Positions 1 through 10,073 of a stretch of 64,000 nucleotides of DNA are shown in pieces. The stretch's first letter is position 1, and the number at the start of each line of letters is the position of its first letter. The stretch is from Tritrichomonas foetus (lineage: Eukaryota > Parabasalia > Tritrichomonadida > Tritrichomonadidae): the NCBI GenBank assembly GCA_001839685.1, contig MLAK01000663.1:1-64000 (forward strand), in the 5' to 3' direction. Position numbers and translations under genes: made by a program. The notes beneath the pieces are model-generated. The model was not told the DNA's origin and made no database searches. It worked only from the letters and a program-made list of their open reading frames with translations.

Positions 1-179
1 ATTATTTTTTATTGTTAAATTTTGGGTTTGATGAAATTTTTAGTGTTTTCATTTAATTTTTTTATGTTTTCATTTATGATTTCGTTGGTTTTCTCATTCA
101 TGAATTTTGAGTTGGGATAAGTTGAAGCGAAGCTGCAACTTATCACAACTTATAGGTCTACTAAAATTTGATCAATCAC
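1..179. other. Left-edge spacer
   Basis: AT-rich sequence with imperfect direct repeats of a TTTTCATTTA-like string between about 45 and 105. No open frame is supported. An initiator-like TCAATC at 172-177 ends just before the ATG at 180 and probably belongs to the next gene. Confidence 0.5.
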
Positions 180-1646
180 ATGAAAATTGATTTTTTGAGT
201 TTATTGAAAGAAGAAAAGACACTTGAAAATATGATGATGATGTATGAGAAAGATTTCACGTTTATTTTTCCTCATTGCAAAAAGAAATACAAATGTAATC
301 GATTTCTTGCAGATTTAATTTCACCAAAAGTTAATGAAATGCATCATCTTGATGAAACGATCACAACATTTGAAATTATTGATTGCTTCTCAACATATAA
401 TCCTGAAACACAACAATATCAAGATCAAAATCAAAATCAAGATCAAAATCAAAATTCCAAACCAAATCATTGTCAATGTCATGACATTTATTTTCATTTT
501 TTAAAACTTTTTGACTTTTTTAAAGTCAAGAAAGAAACAAAGAATATATCACCGAATGAATCCAAAGAAAATGAAGAAAAAGAAGAAAAAACATTAGAAA
601 CACTTGAAGAACGTGAATATCAACAAATTTTAGAAGTTTTATATTTATTAGGAAATGAAAAAAGTGTTTTTAAACTTCTTTCACAAAGAAAAATTAAAAT
701 CAATTTATCAAATTTGAAAGAAACATATCATCGAATTCGAAATCAAAGTCACAAAAATCATTCAATTTTTCAAATTTGTTCAATGAAAGAAATTATTGAT
801 TTTTGTATTTTAAATTTTGAAAAGAAAGAAGTTCAAGAAATGATTTTTCAATTTTTGAAAGTTGAAGAAATTGAAGAAATTTTTTCATCAAACAATTTTC
901 AAATCAAAGATGAAGATTCATTTTTTGAAATTATCATTAATTTAATAGAAGAACGAGGAGAAGATCTTTATTCATTACTTTCATTCGTCAATTTTGTTAA
1001 TTTATCGAATGAAAAACGAACTCGATATTTTAATTTTCTCGATCCAATGAAAATTGAAATGAAACATTGGAATTATTTTATAACACAAATCAAAACTTAT
1101 TTTCAAAATTCTTTGAGATTGAAATATTTTATTCAACCATCAACAAATCATGAATTTGAAGGAATCTTCAATCAACTGAATCAAGAATGTTTTGGTAATT
1201 GTGCAACTAAAAAACTTATTGATATCACTTGTTCATCTATAAAATACACTAGTCCAGAATTTTTGTTTGATTATTCTACTTTATCGATTGAAAATTGGTG
1301 GACATTGAAAAATGAAAATAATGGATATATTCAAATTGATTTCAAAGACAAAAGGATAAATCTTTCTCATTATTCATTACATACTCCTGTATGTTCTGAA
1401 AAGATTTCACACACTCCCAAAACATGGACAATTGAAGGTTCAAATGATTTAAATCGATGGGATATTCTTGATTCACGATCAAATGATCCTTATACGAAAA
1501 ATTATAATTCATTTCATTGTTATGAATGTTCAAATAAGGATAATAAATTTTATCGTTATATTCGCTTTTATCTTCGAGGGCAAGATCATGGTGGTTGGTA
1601 TTACTCAGAGTTAAGTGGAATTGAATTTTTTGGAAAATTAATTTAA
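180..1646 (+). CDS. BTB-like N-terminus / F5-8 type C domain protein
   Basis: A 488-residue protein. The N-terminus (FTFIFPHCKKKYKCNRFLAD, then a conserved-looking I/L pattern) resembles the BTB-like start of a large trichomonad protein family. A Gln/Asn-rich stretch (near residue 80) and a Lys/Glu-rich stretch follow. The last ~145 residues look like a discoidin/F5-8 type C fold: ITCSS opening, WWTLKNENNGYIQIDF, TWTIEGSNDLNRW, and a closing FYLRG..HGGWYYSELSGIEFFG. I chose ATG 180 because an in-frame TTG at 168 is not a plausible eukaryotic start and TCAATC sits 6 nt upstream. Such domains usually bind glycans or lipids, or act as scaffolds; the specific role is unknown. The family is expanded in trichomonads from general knowledge, not from anything visible here. 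Confidence 0.75.
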   Translation: MKIDFLSLLKEEKTLENMMMMYEKDFTFIFPHCKKKYKCNRFLADLISPKVNEMHHLDETITTFEIIDCFSTYNPETQQYQDQNQNQDQNQNSKPNHCQCHDIYFHFLKLFDFFKVKKETKNISPNESKENEEKEEKTLETLEEREYQQILEVLYLLGNEKSVFKLLSQRKIKINLSNLKETYHRIRNQSHKNHSIFQICSMKEIIDFCILNFEKKEVQEMIFQFLKVEEIEEIFSSNNFQIKDEDSFFEIIINLIEERGEDLYSLLSFVNFVNLSNEKRTRYFNFLDPMKIEMKHWNYFITQIKTYFQNSLRLKYFIQPSTNHEFEGIFNQLNQECFGNCATKKLIDITCSSIKYTSPEFLFDYSTLSIENWWTLKNENNGYIQIDFKDKRINLSHYSLHTPVCSEKISHTPKTWTIEGSNDLNRWDILDSRSNDPYTKNYNSFHCYECSNKDNKFYRYIRFYLRGQDHGGWYYSELSGIEFFGKLI

Positions 1647-1727
1647 TGTAAACAATATTCTTAATAATAATTGTTTTTTTCAAAGATTTTGGCTTTGATA
1701 ACAAAATAATATAAACAAAATTGTACA

Positions 1728-2315
1728 TCATACTATATCAGAAAAGGGAATGGGGAATAACTCGTCATTTTTGATTTTATTGATACATGATTCTTTGTAA
1801 ATGTCGACAAGCCAATCATCATTTAAGTCATCACTAATTTCATGATTTTCAAAATCGGTTTTTATTGCTTCTCTTTCTGTGATTTTTTGATAGTCTTCTT
1901 TATGAATGTGAATATGGTTTTTATTGTTAATTTCTTCACCTGAAAATACAAAGGAATTTAAAAAGTTATTTTCAACAACTTCATTATCTTTTTTTTCAAT
2001 ATCATTGAAATTGAATATTCTTTCTTCAACTTTTTCATTATCATTGAAAATTTCAGTAAGATTTCTATCATTTTTGCTAGGATTTAATTCTTGACTTTTC
2101 CATTGCCTAGATTTTTTATTTGGATCATTTTTATGATTTTCTAGATAAGGTTGATACAGTTTAGGACATGTACCAATTATTTCACTCGGTACCATTTTGT
2201 GATTTTTTAGAATTAGCGCACCCTTTTGATTAAGCTCGAAGTAAAGTGTACAGTCACCATCCTTAAATGAGATCCATTTTGCGGCAATGTGATATTTAGG
2301 CCTTCCTATTTTCAT
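1728..2315 (-). CDS. Hypothetical protein with basic N-terminus
   Basis: A 195-residue protein that I do not recognise. It starts MKIGRPKYHIAAKWISFKDG, a compact stretch with aromatic and hydrophobic residues that could be a small folded domain through about residue 55 (..GTCPKLYQPYL). The remainder is Asn/Asp/Glu/Lys-rich and probably disordered, with an acidic C-terminus. TCATTT lies about 12 nt upstream of the ATG on this strand and fits the initiator seen at other genes. The gene is convergent with the BTB/F5-8C gene, 81 bp away, and lies downstream of and parallel to the HID1-like gene. The ATG start, promoter match and non-random composition support a real gene. Function cannot be assigned. 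Confidence 0.6.
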   Translation of the reverse strand: MKIGRPKYHIAAKWISFKDGDCTLYFELNQKGALILKNHKMVPSEIIGTCPKLYQPYLENHKNDPNKKSRQWKSQELNPSKNDRNLTEIFNDNEKVEERIFNFNDIEKKDNEVVENNFLNSFVFSGEEINNKNHIHIHKEDYQKITEREAIKTDFENHEISDDLNDDWLVDIYKESCINKIKNDELFPIPFSDIV

Positions 2316-2469
2316 TTAGAAAAAATGATTTAAAATTGCTAAAAAAAATTACATTTCTTTTCTAATTCAAAAAGCTCGACTTTTGACCATTTAACCATTT
2401 AAAATATATTCATACAAAAAAGAATTTCACGACTGTCATGATTTTCTTCGAGTCAAAAAAATCTCGATT

Positions 2470-4596
2470 TCAATCTCCTTCTAAAAATTTCATAAGTTCA
2501 GAATCACCACCGAATAGATCTTCCACATTTTCTTCTGGTGATTCAATTTCCTGAATCGATTTAATAATTTCATATTCATTTTCAATCGAAATGTTAACAA
2601 AATCATTAAAATCATTTTCAATCGAATTGCTCACAAAATCATTTGAATCTACAACATATGAACCAGAAATAGTTTGAGAATGATTTCGATTTAGGAGGGA
2701 AGTCGAATTTTTCTGTGAATTTTTATCATTATCACGATTTTGAATTGAAATCTGGTCTGATTTTTGAATAGGCTGTTGGTTTTGATTTTCATGGTTAATC
2801 GACTCTTCTTGAGTATTTTGTGTTTTTAGGTTTTGATCAGGTTTTGACGAATACTCCTTTTGATTCTCTTTTTTCATATTTGGCGTTTCAAATGAAGTGA
2901 ACGATAAGTTCGCTTTTGTTGCATCTTCAGGAAAAGTAATCCAAAACAAAACTCGAAACCAATCGATCCAAATTGATTCAATTTCTCTATTCATTGAAAA
3001 ATCATTCAATTTTTCTGGAGGATCATTGAAATCCAGTAAAACAGGCGCAAGTAAATTTTGATATTCTTTAATTCTTTGTTGTTCATTTGCAATCATCATT
3101 GTTTTTTCACCTTTTTTCACCATCAATAATATTTTGTCAATATAAAACTTCCAATTGTGATGAGCAACATTAGGGTTCACAACATTTTGATTCAATCTGG
3201 TGATTTTTTTCAAAAATATTTGATTTTCAATCGAATACATAAATAAATTCATGTTACCAATTGTTTGAAATCTAAGAAATTGGTAAATCGAAGCAATCAT
3301 ATTTTCAACAGAACGAGAATATTCTTTTTTTTCAGCAAATTTCGAAACAAAAAACTTTTTTAATATTATGAAAATCCGATTAGCAGAGAACCATGACAAT
3401 TTCACTGTAATTGACGATATATTTTTAATTATTCCTGAAATTAATGGAATTAAAGGTGCACTAACTTCAAAATTTTGCACAAAAGGATTTGTTAGAACTT
3501 CAATGAGTAAATCAGCATGTGTTCCACGGTGTGTTCTCATTTTAAAATCAAGAGAGACAGAAATAGGATCATTCAATAAAAGTAAAGCTGAATAATTTGA
3601 TGTTAAAATACCCATAATTAATAAAATAAGTGTATGAAAAAATGACATTTTTTGATTTTCTAAACGATGCTGATATAAAAATAATAAAGAAATAACATAA
3701 TTATTTGTAAATGAATTACTTACAATATATTCAAGAAATTCATGATTTGTGGAAATAACTATATAAAGCAGTGATACTAATTGTTCACAAATCTGGATGA
3801 CTTTTTCATTATTGATTAAAAACAAAACAGAAAAGGCTTTATGAATCAATTTTACATCAATTTGTTCAATTTTCCAAGACTGGCATGCATAAAGACATGG
3901 AATAGCAAAAGATATTAAAGCACGAATTAGAATAAGTTCTTTCAAACTATTTTTTTGGGAAGATTTAGATTGTGCTATTACATAGTAAATTGTTTCAAAT
4001 AATGTAATTAAAAATTGATTCCAATGAAAGAAGTCAAAAATTGATAGAAACGTTGATGTTTCTTCACAAATTTGATTCCCACCTAATGATTGAGCATGAA
4101 CAATAAATAATAATGTTTTAGCATATGAGATACGCAAATCAAGGATTGAACTTTGAAGAAAAGTAATAATTGAATCATTAAATCGAAGCAATCTTTGTAA
4201 AGTTTCACTTAAAGACATAATTGGCTTAACTGCAGAGAGATAAAGCTGTGAAGCACGGAACCAAACAATATTACTCTTTGAATCATTGGATATACTGAGT
4301 AGTAAACATATAAAATTACAAACATAAACATAATTTGGATTTTGTGAATTTTCTTTTTCGGAAATTTTTGAAGCTTTTGAAAAAACATCTACTGTGATTC
4401 TAACCAATTCAGAAAAATTATCTGGTCTCATTTTTTGAATAAGAAGTAAATCATTAATATCTTCATTGGATAAATTTAGATTGGCCATATCATCAACCGA
4501 TATTCCTTGCCAGACATAATGAATTGATGAACAATTTTCTTGTTTGAGAATTTGGATCAGTGATGTAATTTTGCTTGTTGATACAACACCACCCAT
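2470..4596 (-). CDS. HID1-family protein
   Basis: A 708-residue, mostly helical protein. A MGGVVSTSK N-terminus fits N-myristoylation (Gly2, Ser6), as in animal HID1. The best family signature is GTHADLL near residue 358, preceded by MRTHR and followed by alternating hydrophobic helices and an IGNMNLFMYSI segment. These align by eye with the HID1 segment around GTHADLL and its later GNSNLVYAI segment. In animals HID1 is a peripheral Golgi/trans-Golgi protein needed for secretory-granule sorting, so this protein likely acts at the Golgi. The last ~140 residues are polar, Asn/Gln/Glu-rich and probably disordered. Length is near the animal protein (about 790). Dymeclin, a relative with similar architecture, is the main alternative, but GTHADLL favours HID1. 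Confidence 0.72.
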   Translation of the reverse strand: MGGVVSTSKITSLIQILKQENCSSIHYVWQGISVDDMANLNLSNEDINDLLLIQKMRPDNFSELVRITVDVFSKASKISEKENSQNPNYVYVCNFICLLLSISNDSKSNIVWFRASQLYLSAVKPIMSLSETLQRLLRFNDSIITFLQSSILDLRISYAKTLLFIVHAQSLGGNQICEETSTFLSIFDFFHWNQFLITLFETIYYVIAQSKSSQKNSLKELILIRALISFAIPCLYACQSWKIEQIDVKLIHKAFSVLFLINNEKVIQICEQLVSLLYIVISTNHEFLEYIVSNSFTNNYVISLLFLYQHRLENQKMSFFHTLILLIMGILTSNYSALLLLNDPISVSLDFKMRTHRGTHADLLIEVLTNPFVQNFEVSAPLIPLISGIIKNISSITVKLSWFSANRIFIILKKFFVSKFAEKKEYSRSVENMIASIYQFLRFQTIGNMNLFMYSIENQIFLKKITRLNQNVVNPNVAHHNWKFYIDKILLMVKKGEKTMMIANEQQRIKEYQNLLAPVLLDFNDPPEKLNDFSMNREIESIWIDWFRVLFWITFPEDATKANLSFTSFETPNMKKENQKEYSSKPDQNLKTQNTQEESINHENQNQQPIQKSDQISIQNRDNDKNSQKNSTSLLNRNHSQTISGSYVVDSNDFVSNSIENDFNDFVNISIENEYEIIKSIQEIESPEENVEDLFGGDSELMKFLEGD

Positions 4597-4876
4597 CTTA
4601 TTTCATTTGTCAGTTTGACTTTTTTCAATGCATTTTGATCGGCTAATAGTTGATTAAAATCTTTCATATCATGTCCAATTATAAAAATTATACTAATTTT
4701 ATTATTAAAATATCTTAACAATAATGAAATTAAAAATATTAAACCAAATAATTAAAAATTTTGTAACATTCTAAAAAAATAAATAATATAATTTTACCGA
4801 CTAAATTATTTAAACTTTCAGCAAACAAAGTAATAAACATTGTTTATTAAACAATAAATTTGAAACGATAGTTCTG

Positions 4877-7800
4877 TTACTCTGTGAAATTGGTTTTGTC
4901 AAAAATATTTTTAACGCAGCCCAATTGAAGTTGATGGTTCATAAATATATCATTATTTTTTCGTGTATTATTGATCCATTCTTCATTCTTGAGTGATGGA
5001 TAGGATATTTGATTTAAACAGTATTCAATTCCATGATAATGATACAATAATTGGGAAAGAAAGACAACGGGAAGGGCTTTTTTGGTAACAAGAATTTCTG
5101 TTTGAAACTTCCTACGAGGAAGCAAATCCTGTATACCTCTAATTATGTTGATTGAAACTTTAAACAATCCATTAATTTGTGGTTCAATTTCAATTCTCAA
5201 GAGTGTATTTAAGTTCTGATCAATGTATTGATCAATTGAATATCCTTGATTCCAGATTAAACAAGGGATAATTGTTCCATCGTTATTATTTCGGAAAATA
5301 AATTTATGCCTACAATCAGCATAAATTATTTGATCTTTATTTTTAGAATTATCATCAATTAAACCAAGACCATGCAAGAAATCTTGAAAATGCGGCAAGT
5401 TTCCTTGCTGCGATATCATGCAAGAAATATTATGTCGAAAGTCAAGTTTGGATGGTAGCTGAGGTGCGGAACTGGCAGGAACCAAGTGATCATCTGAATA
5501 GTAATCAGAAAAGTAGTTTAATGAACTCAGAAATGCAGCAGCTGGTTGCCCAGCTGATGATAATGGCAAATTTTGAACCGATGGGAAATCAAATTCATTT
5601 ACAATGGGGAGGGAGAAGTCTTCCACACCAAAGTCAAATTCATTTGGCTTACAAAGTAATGATTTTTCAACTTTAAACTCCTCCTTTAACAATTCTTCAT
5701 CTGTATAAAGCATTTTTTCAACATCCAAGAATTTATTTGTGAAATCATCCTGAATTTTATAATCGGAAGCAGGTTTAAGTTTGTCTGTGATGTTTATATC
5801 TGTAGAAAGTTCTCTTTGACAAACATTTGGGGTTTGTGATTCAAAATTCCATGTGAATTGCCCAACTGGTATCAATGATGATAATTGATTCTGATTAACC
5901 TTTAAAATACAGTCATTTGATGAACCACAAACCGCAAATGTGTTTTTGTCTGATGAAATAAGTTCATCTACATAGTTCATTGCAGGATAAGGAAAACGAT
6001 TATAATGAATTGATAAGTACATTAGCGAATACTGTATTCTTTGTGATGAATTTTCTATATTTTCCCATTTATCTTTAAATTCTTGATATTGTTTATTAAT
6101 ATCAGTAATCATTGATCCATAAATTAGAAGATCAACAGTAAATTCGAAAAATCGTTCAAAGATTTGATCATTTTCATTTTCAATTTCAAATAAAGGTTTA
6201 CGTGATAGATATACTAAAGCTTTTTCAATTATTTTTACAACTGATCCAGTACAAACCTTTTCTAAATCAGGAAGAATTAGAGTTAATGGCATAATTGCAT
6301 AAATATTTTCTAAACTGATCTGCTTTTTATCTCGGTTTACTAGTGCGTAGAAAAGCTCATTTACTAAATCATCAATTTTGCTTTTTCTAGCCGCAATGAC
6401 TTCTTCGATCAAAATTGACATAATTGGTATGACTTGAAGATCAGGATACAGACATTTGATTTTATTAATAATGTCGCTTTTTATTTCATTCTTGATTTCT
6501 ACTGTATTTAATTGATTAATTTCACAAAGAGAATTAATTGATGGTAAAATTGAAGCAGCTTCTTGTGGAGTAAGTCTATCCATTTTCCCAATTTCTGAAG
6601 CTTCAGCTGCATCAACAGATTCACTCCAATGAAAGTGTTTACTGATGACTTCAATTAATACATTAGAACCAGGGAGACAGAGAAAAACACTTCTACATGC
6701 AAATGTCAATGCAGTTAGTTTTATGCTATTTTGAGTTGCATCAAGTCCAAGACAGTCTATTAGAATAAGGTACCAATTAGCTAAATCATTTTTTCTTATT
6801 GAGGGTATTGAGCATGGCGTACAAATTATTTGCCCTAGAATGTTTAAAGCATGCAATTTTATTTCGTGGTTTAGAACTGCCGGTGCTGTACACTGGAATA
6901 AAAATCCTAAGAAGTTGACCATTAGGAATTTAGTATTATATGGTATAAATGGTCCAATAACTTGTGTTATTTTTAATAATGGAGTAATAAATGAAGCACA
7001 TATCAAGTATATATCAAGTTGAACATTGTCAGCGTCATCTGTAGCTTTTTCCCATTTAAATGAATTAAAAACAGATTTCAGATAGTTGATAGCTATATTA
7101 TTAGATAAAATCAAATTGAGTAATCGGATTTGACTCAATAATTTTTTATTTAATATTCTTGGTACAATAAAATCACTAGTTCTTTTTTTGAATAAATCAA
7201 GATTGCCTTTGTCAAGTTCTTGAAGTTCTTTAATTTCTTGAACCCAAAATTTATCATCTCGATATATGTTTAGTTGATTATTGTTTTGTAGGTTTAAATT
7301 TGTCAATTGAATACCAAGAAATTCTTTTAATGAAAGAATTGAAACATATGCTGAAAAATAAGCAGAGCAATTCAAAAGTAAAGCTCGTTTTGATTTCATT
7401 TCAATGATTGTTGTAAATATTTTATCCCATAATTGATTATCAGTAATATTGTTTATTAAAAAGAATGTTAAGAGTCGAGTAAAAATATGCAATTGGCATT
7501 CCTCTTTTACATTTGAAATATGTTTATGGCAACAAGTTATAAATAAATGAATAAGGACTTTTTTATCCTCAAGTTCATATATATCAAAAAGTAGTATCAC
7601 GAATTTATTTAAATGATTTGAAATTTCTTCAGTGAGCTTGGAAATTTTTGAAGAATCAATATTTGGAATTTTACAGTCAGATTCTTCGAGTGAAAATACA
7701 GAATTTAAATAATAAACTGATGAAATAATAACTTGAATAAAACAATCCTTGTCTGATTTATATAAATCCTTTAAAATCTCTTGGTTATCAGAGAAAGTTG

Positions 7801-8656
7801 AAATAATTGTTCCAAAAAACGTTGAATAGGACTGAAAATCTTGAATATCGTTATTTCTTCGAAGTACCTCTTGATGGCTTGCATATTCAATCACTGAAAA
7901 AATTGCCTTAGCTGCACCTTTTTCTTTGAATATATTTTTTAAAGCACCAGGTACTTTAAATACTTTTTGAATAAATTCAAAAATAATGGTATGAATCAAA
8001 AGAAAATTGGTTGGTGATTCTTTCTTTTTAGAACTCTCTGTTTCAAGAAGATCATCTATTTCAAACATTTCATCTGGATACAATTTTTCTATTACATATT
8101 GCTGAACAAATTTCCAAATAATTTCAAAAAAGTTTTCTGAAGCAACAACTCTAAAAAAGTTTGCAATTATTTCTATTTCTGTTTTCACATTGGGGGGCTG
8201 TTCATTTTTGTAAACAGAAATACCAGAAATATCGGGAACGCTGGGCGACATTGCTTTGAATAAGCCAAGATTAAAAACGATGCCTGCAAATTTTGTTAAA
8301 TCTAAATCGTAAAAATAGTTTTTGAATTTATCGAATAATAAAATAAGGAACTTAAAGCCATAATTCCGAAATTCAATATAATTTTGAGGGTGAAGAAGGA
8401 TTGCTAGACATTTTGAAATATATTCGACATCTGTTTTTTGAAATTTAGATTCTCCATATTTCGAAATTTGAGTCTCACAATAGGATAAAACATGCGAAAT
8501 TTTATCTCTATTACTTGTAAATATTCCTTTTGGTAGAATCTGACAAATTGATAAAAAATCAAAAAAATCTTTCCAAAAAATCTCTGGCTTATATTGAATG
8601 GAATCTGCGTTTTTTTCGTAACTTGCACTATATAAAGGATCGGAATTGAGAGCCAT
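4877..8656 (-). CDS. RalGAP/tuberin-like protein with divergent Rap-GAP domain
   Basis: A 1,259-residue protein. About 900 residues of alpha-helical repeats precede a polar linker. The C-terminal ~170 residues resemble a Rap-GAP domain. The entry motif FQDFLHGLGLIDD matches the F..F..GLG motif of RalGAP and tuberin, and IIYADCRHKFIFR and KKALPVVFLSQL match later core strands. The usual GND-x-V-x-I-x-W region, which carries the catalytic Asn thumb, could align with NNDGTIIPCLIW, but flanking residues differ, so catalytic activity is uncertain. RalGAP and TSC complexes switch off Ral or Rheb-type GTPases in membrane traffic and growth control. The gene is divergent from the coiled-coil gene at 9062. 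I am fairly sure of the superfamily and unsure of the substrate. Confidence 0.58.
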   Translation of the reverse strand: MALNSDPLYSASYEKNADSIQYKPEIFWKDFFDFLSICQILPKGIFTSNRDKISHVLSYCETQISKYGESKFQKTDVEYISKCLAILLHPQNYIEFRNYGFKFLILLFDKFKNYFYDLDLTKFAGIVFNLGLFKAMSPSVPDISGISVYKNEQPPNVKTEIEIIANFFRVVASENFFEIIWKFVQQYVIEKLYPDEMFEIDDLLETESSKKKESPTNFLLIHTIIFEFIQKVFKVPGALKNIFKEKGAAKAIFSVIEYASHQEVLRRNNDIQDFQSYSTFFGTIISTFSDNQEILKDLYKSDKDCFIQVIISSVYYLNSVFSLEESDCKIPNIDSSKISKLTEEISNHLNKFVILLFDIYELEDKKVLIHLFITCCHKHISNVKEECQLHIFTRLLTFFLINNITDNQLWDKIFTTIIEMKSKRALLLNCSAYFSAYVSILSLKEFLGIQLTNLNLQNNNQLNIYRDDKFWVQEIKELQELDKGNLDLFKKRTSDFIVPRILNKKLLSQIRLLNLILSNNIAINYLKSVFNSFKWEKATDDADNVQLDIYLICASFITPLLKITQVIGPFIPYNTKFLMVNFLGFLFQCTAPAVLNHEIKLHALNILGQIICTPCSIPSIRKNDLANWYLILIDCLGLDATQNSIKLTALTFACRSVFLCLPGSNVLIEVISKHFHWSESVDAAEASEIGKMDRLTPQEAASILPSINSLCEINQLNTVEIKNEIKSDIINKIKCLYPDLQVIPIMSILIEEVIAARKSKIDDLVNELFYALVNRDKKQISLENIYAIMPLTLILPDLEKVCTGSVVKIIEKALVYLSRKPLFEIENENDQIFERFFEFTVDLLIYGSMITDINKQYQEFKDKWENIENSSQRIQYSLMYLSIHYNRFPYPAMNYVDELISSDKNTFAVCGSSNDCILKVNQNQLSSLIPVGQFTWNFESQTPNVCQRELSTDINITDKLKPASDYKIQDDFTNKFLDVEKMLYTDEELLKEEFKVEKSLLCKPNEFDFGVEDFSLPIVNEFDFPSVQNLPLSSAGQPAAAFLSSLNYFSDYYSDDHLVPASSAPQLPSKLDFRHNISCMISQQGNLPHFQDFLHGLGLIDDNSKNKDQIIYADCRHKFIFRNNNDGTIIPCLIWNQGYSIDQYIDQNLNTLLRIEIEPQINGLFKVSINIIRGIQDLLPRRKFQTEILVTKKALPVVFLSQLLYHYHGIEYCLNQISYPSLKNEEWINNTRKNNDIFMNHQLQLGCVKNIFDKTNFTE

Positions 8657-9061
8657 TCACGGTAATTTTCAAATATGTATAAATTGCTATTAATATTACC
8701 GATTTGGCCTTTCACAAGGTCAAATAAATTCTAACCATTTTCTTTGTTAAAACTGTGGTTCATACAGATTAATATATGTTTTTTTAAAAAAAGAATATTA
8801 TTTTAGTTATTAACATCTAATGATGTAAGTTGTGGATTATTGCTGACAAATAAAAATTCAAAATGATTAGATTGATCATTGAATAAAATTTTGTGAAACA
8901 TTGCTTCTGACAGTAAGAATATTTATCTATAACTCATAGCAATACTAGAATTAATGGTTCAGTTCACCGATTTATCATCTAATGTTTGGAATAATAGGCC
9001 ATATAACAATTGAAAAAGTTCGTCATTTTGGATGCAGTAATGACGTTAAACATCATAATTC
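8657..9061. promoter_or_regulatory. Divergent intergenic region
   Basis: About 400 bp between two divergently transcribed genes. TCATAA at 9053-9058 ends a few nt before the ATG at 9062 and fits an initiator for the plus-strand gene. No comparably clear TCA element lies close to the minus-strand ATG at 8656. Nothing else is evident. Confidence 0.4.
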
Positions 9062-9943
9062 ATGGATAGTGAACATAATTACTCCAGATCTCCATCTGTT
9101 GCATCAAGTAGAAGCCCTTCATATCGAGGACGCTCCGGCTGTCAAAATCATCAAATTATGGAAGCAACTTACGATGTAATCAACGGCTTAAACGACGATC
9201 TTGAAACATTATCGCAAGACAACTTAAAACTGAGATCCATTGTTGACGAACTGGAATCTCATCTATCCGCAATAACCAAAGCCCTCAACGAAGATTTAAC
9301 GACGGTCGAAGAAGTGAATAAGCAACTTCAAGAGAGCAATGATGCACTTATTGCAGAAATTGAAAGGAGAAATGAACTAATTGAATTTGTTAAACCAATG
9401 CTACTTCAGTGCATTGAAATGAATCCAAGCGCTTTTCAAGACGATCCTGATCTATCAAAACTTTTGACGAAAGTCACAGGGAATTCAGGACATCCGTATA
9501 GTATTTCAATGGATCCACTATTAAATAAGATTCTTCCAGGTATTGAATACTTTAAAGATGTCAAGACAAATAATGACTTTATAACAAGATGTAAAATCAT
9601 ACAAAATGAAATAGCAAGACTGGAAAAAGAATGCCCAACACTTCCAATTTTTGAAACAGAATATGAAAAAGCAAATGTTGCCGTTTTACGGAAGCATCTG
9701 CAGAGTATTCAATCAAATAATGATGTGATATCGATTGATTATGGCGAAAGGATAAAAGAGCTGAACCGTGAAAAGAGTGATTTATTAGAAGAAAGAAGAA
9801 AGCTGATTGATGCTCAAATCAACTCTCGAAGTGAATATTCATTTTCAATTAAACCATCAACTATTGTTCATAAATCTCCAATGAAAGATAACTACTCACC
9901 GATTCGAAAAAGAACAACGAAAGCTTCACCTTTACGATTTTAA
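9062..9943 (+). CDS. Coiled-coil protein, unknown function
   Basis: A 293-residue protein. A short Ser/Arg-rich head (SRSPSVASSRSPSYRGRSG) precedes a coiled coil at about residues 35-110 with heptad-like Leu/Ile spacing (LETLSQDNLKLRSIVDELES). A middle segment is more globular, a second predicted helix lies near residues 225-250, and the tail is basic and Ser/Pro-rich (SPMKDNYSPIRKRTTKASPL), suggesting phosphorylation or microtubule/DNA contacts. SP and SPR sites at both ends could be proline-directed kinase targets. The ATG at 9062 is supported by TCATAA 7 nt upstream. The family is not recognised; a cytoskeletal or centrosomal role is possible but is only inference. Confidence 0.7.
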   Translation: MDSEHNYSRSPSVASSRSPSYRGRSGCQNHQIMEATYDVINGLNDDLETLSQDNLKLRSIVDELESHLSAITKALNEDLTTVEEVNKQLQESNDALIAEIERRNELIEFVKPMLLQCIEMNPSAFQDDPDLSKLLTKVTGNSGHPYSISMDPLLNKILPGIEYFKDVKTNNDFITRCKIIQNEIARLEKECPTLPIFETEYEKANVAVLRKHLQSIQSNNDVISIDYGERIKELNREKSDLLEERRKLIDAQINSRSEYSFSIKPSTIVHKSPMKDNYSPIRKRTTKASPLRF

Positions 9944-10073
9944 CAAAATATTTCTTATTTGTTTGTTTTATGATAAAAATATTAGCACTATAGAATTTAT
10001 TGTTTTTGTTTTTGATTCTCGTTTTTTGAAATTGTCAATGATTCATTGTAAGGCTCATTGTGCCCAGTGATTT

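Noticed and set aside
3368..3595. 75-codon plus-strand frame inside the HID1-like gene
   Set aside because: It is antisense to a conserved part of that gene and has no features of its own.
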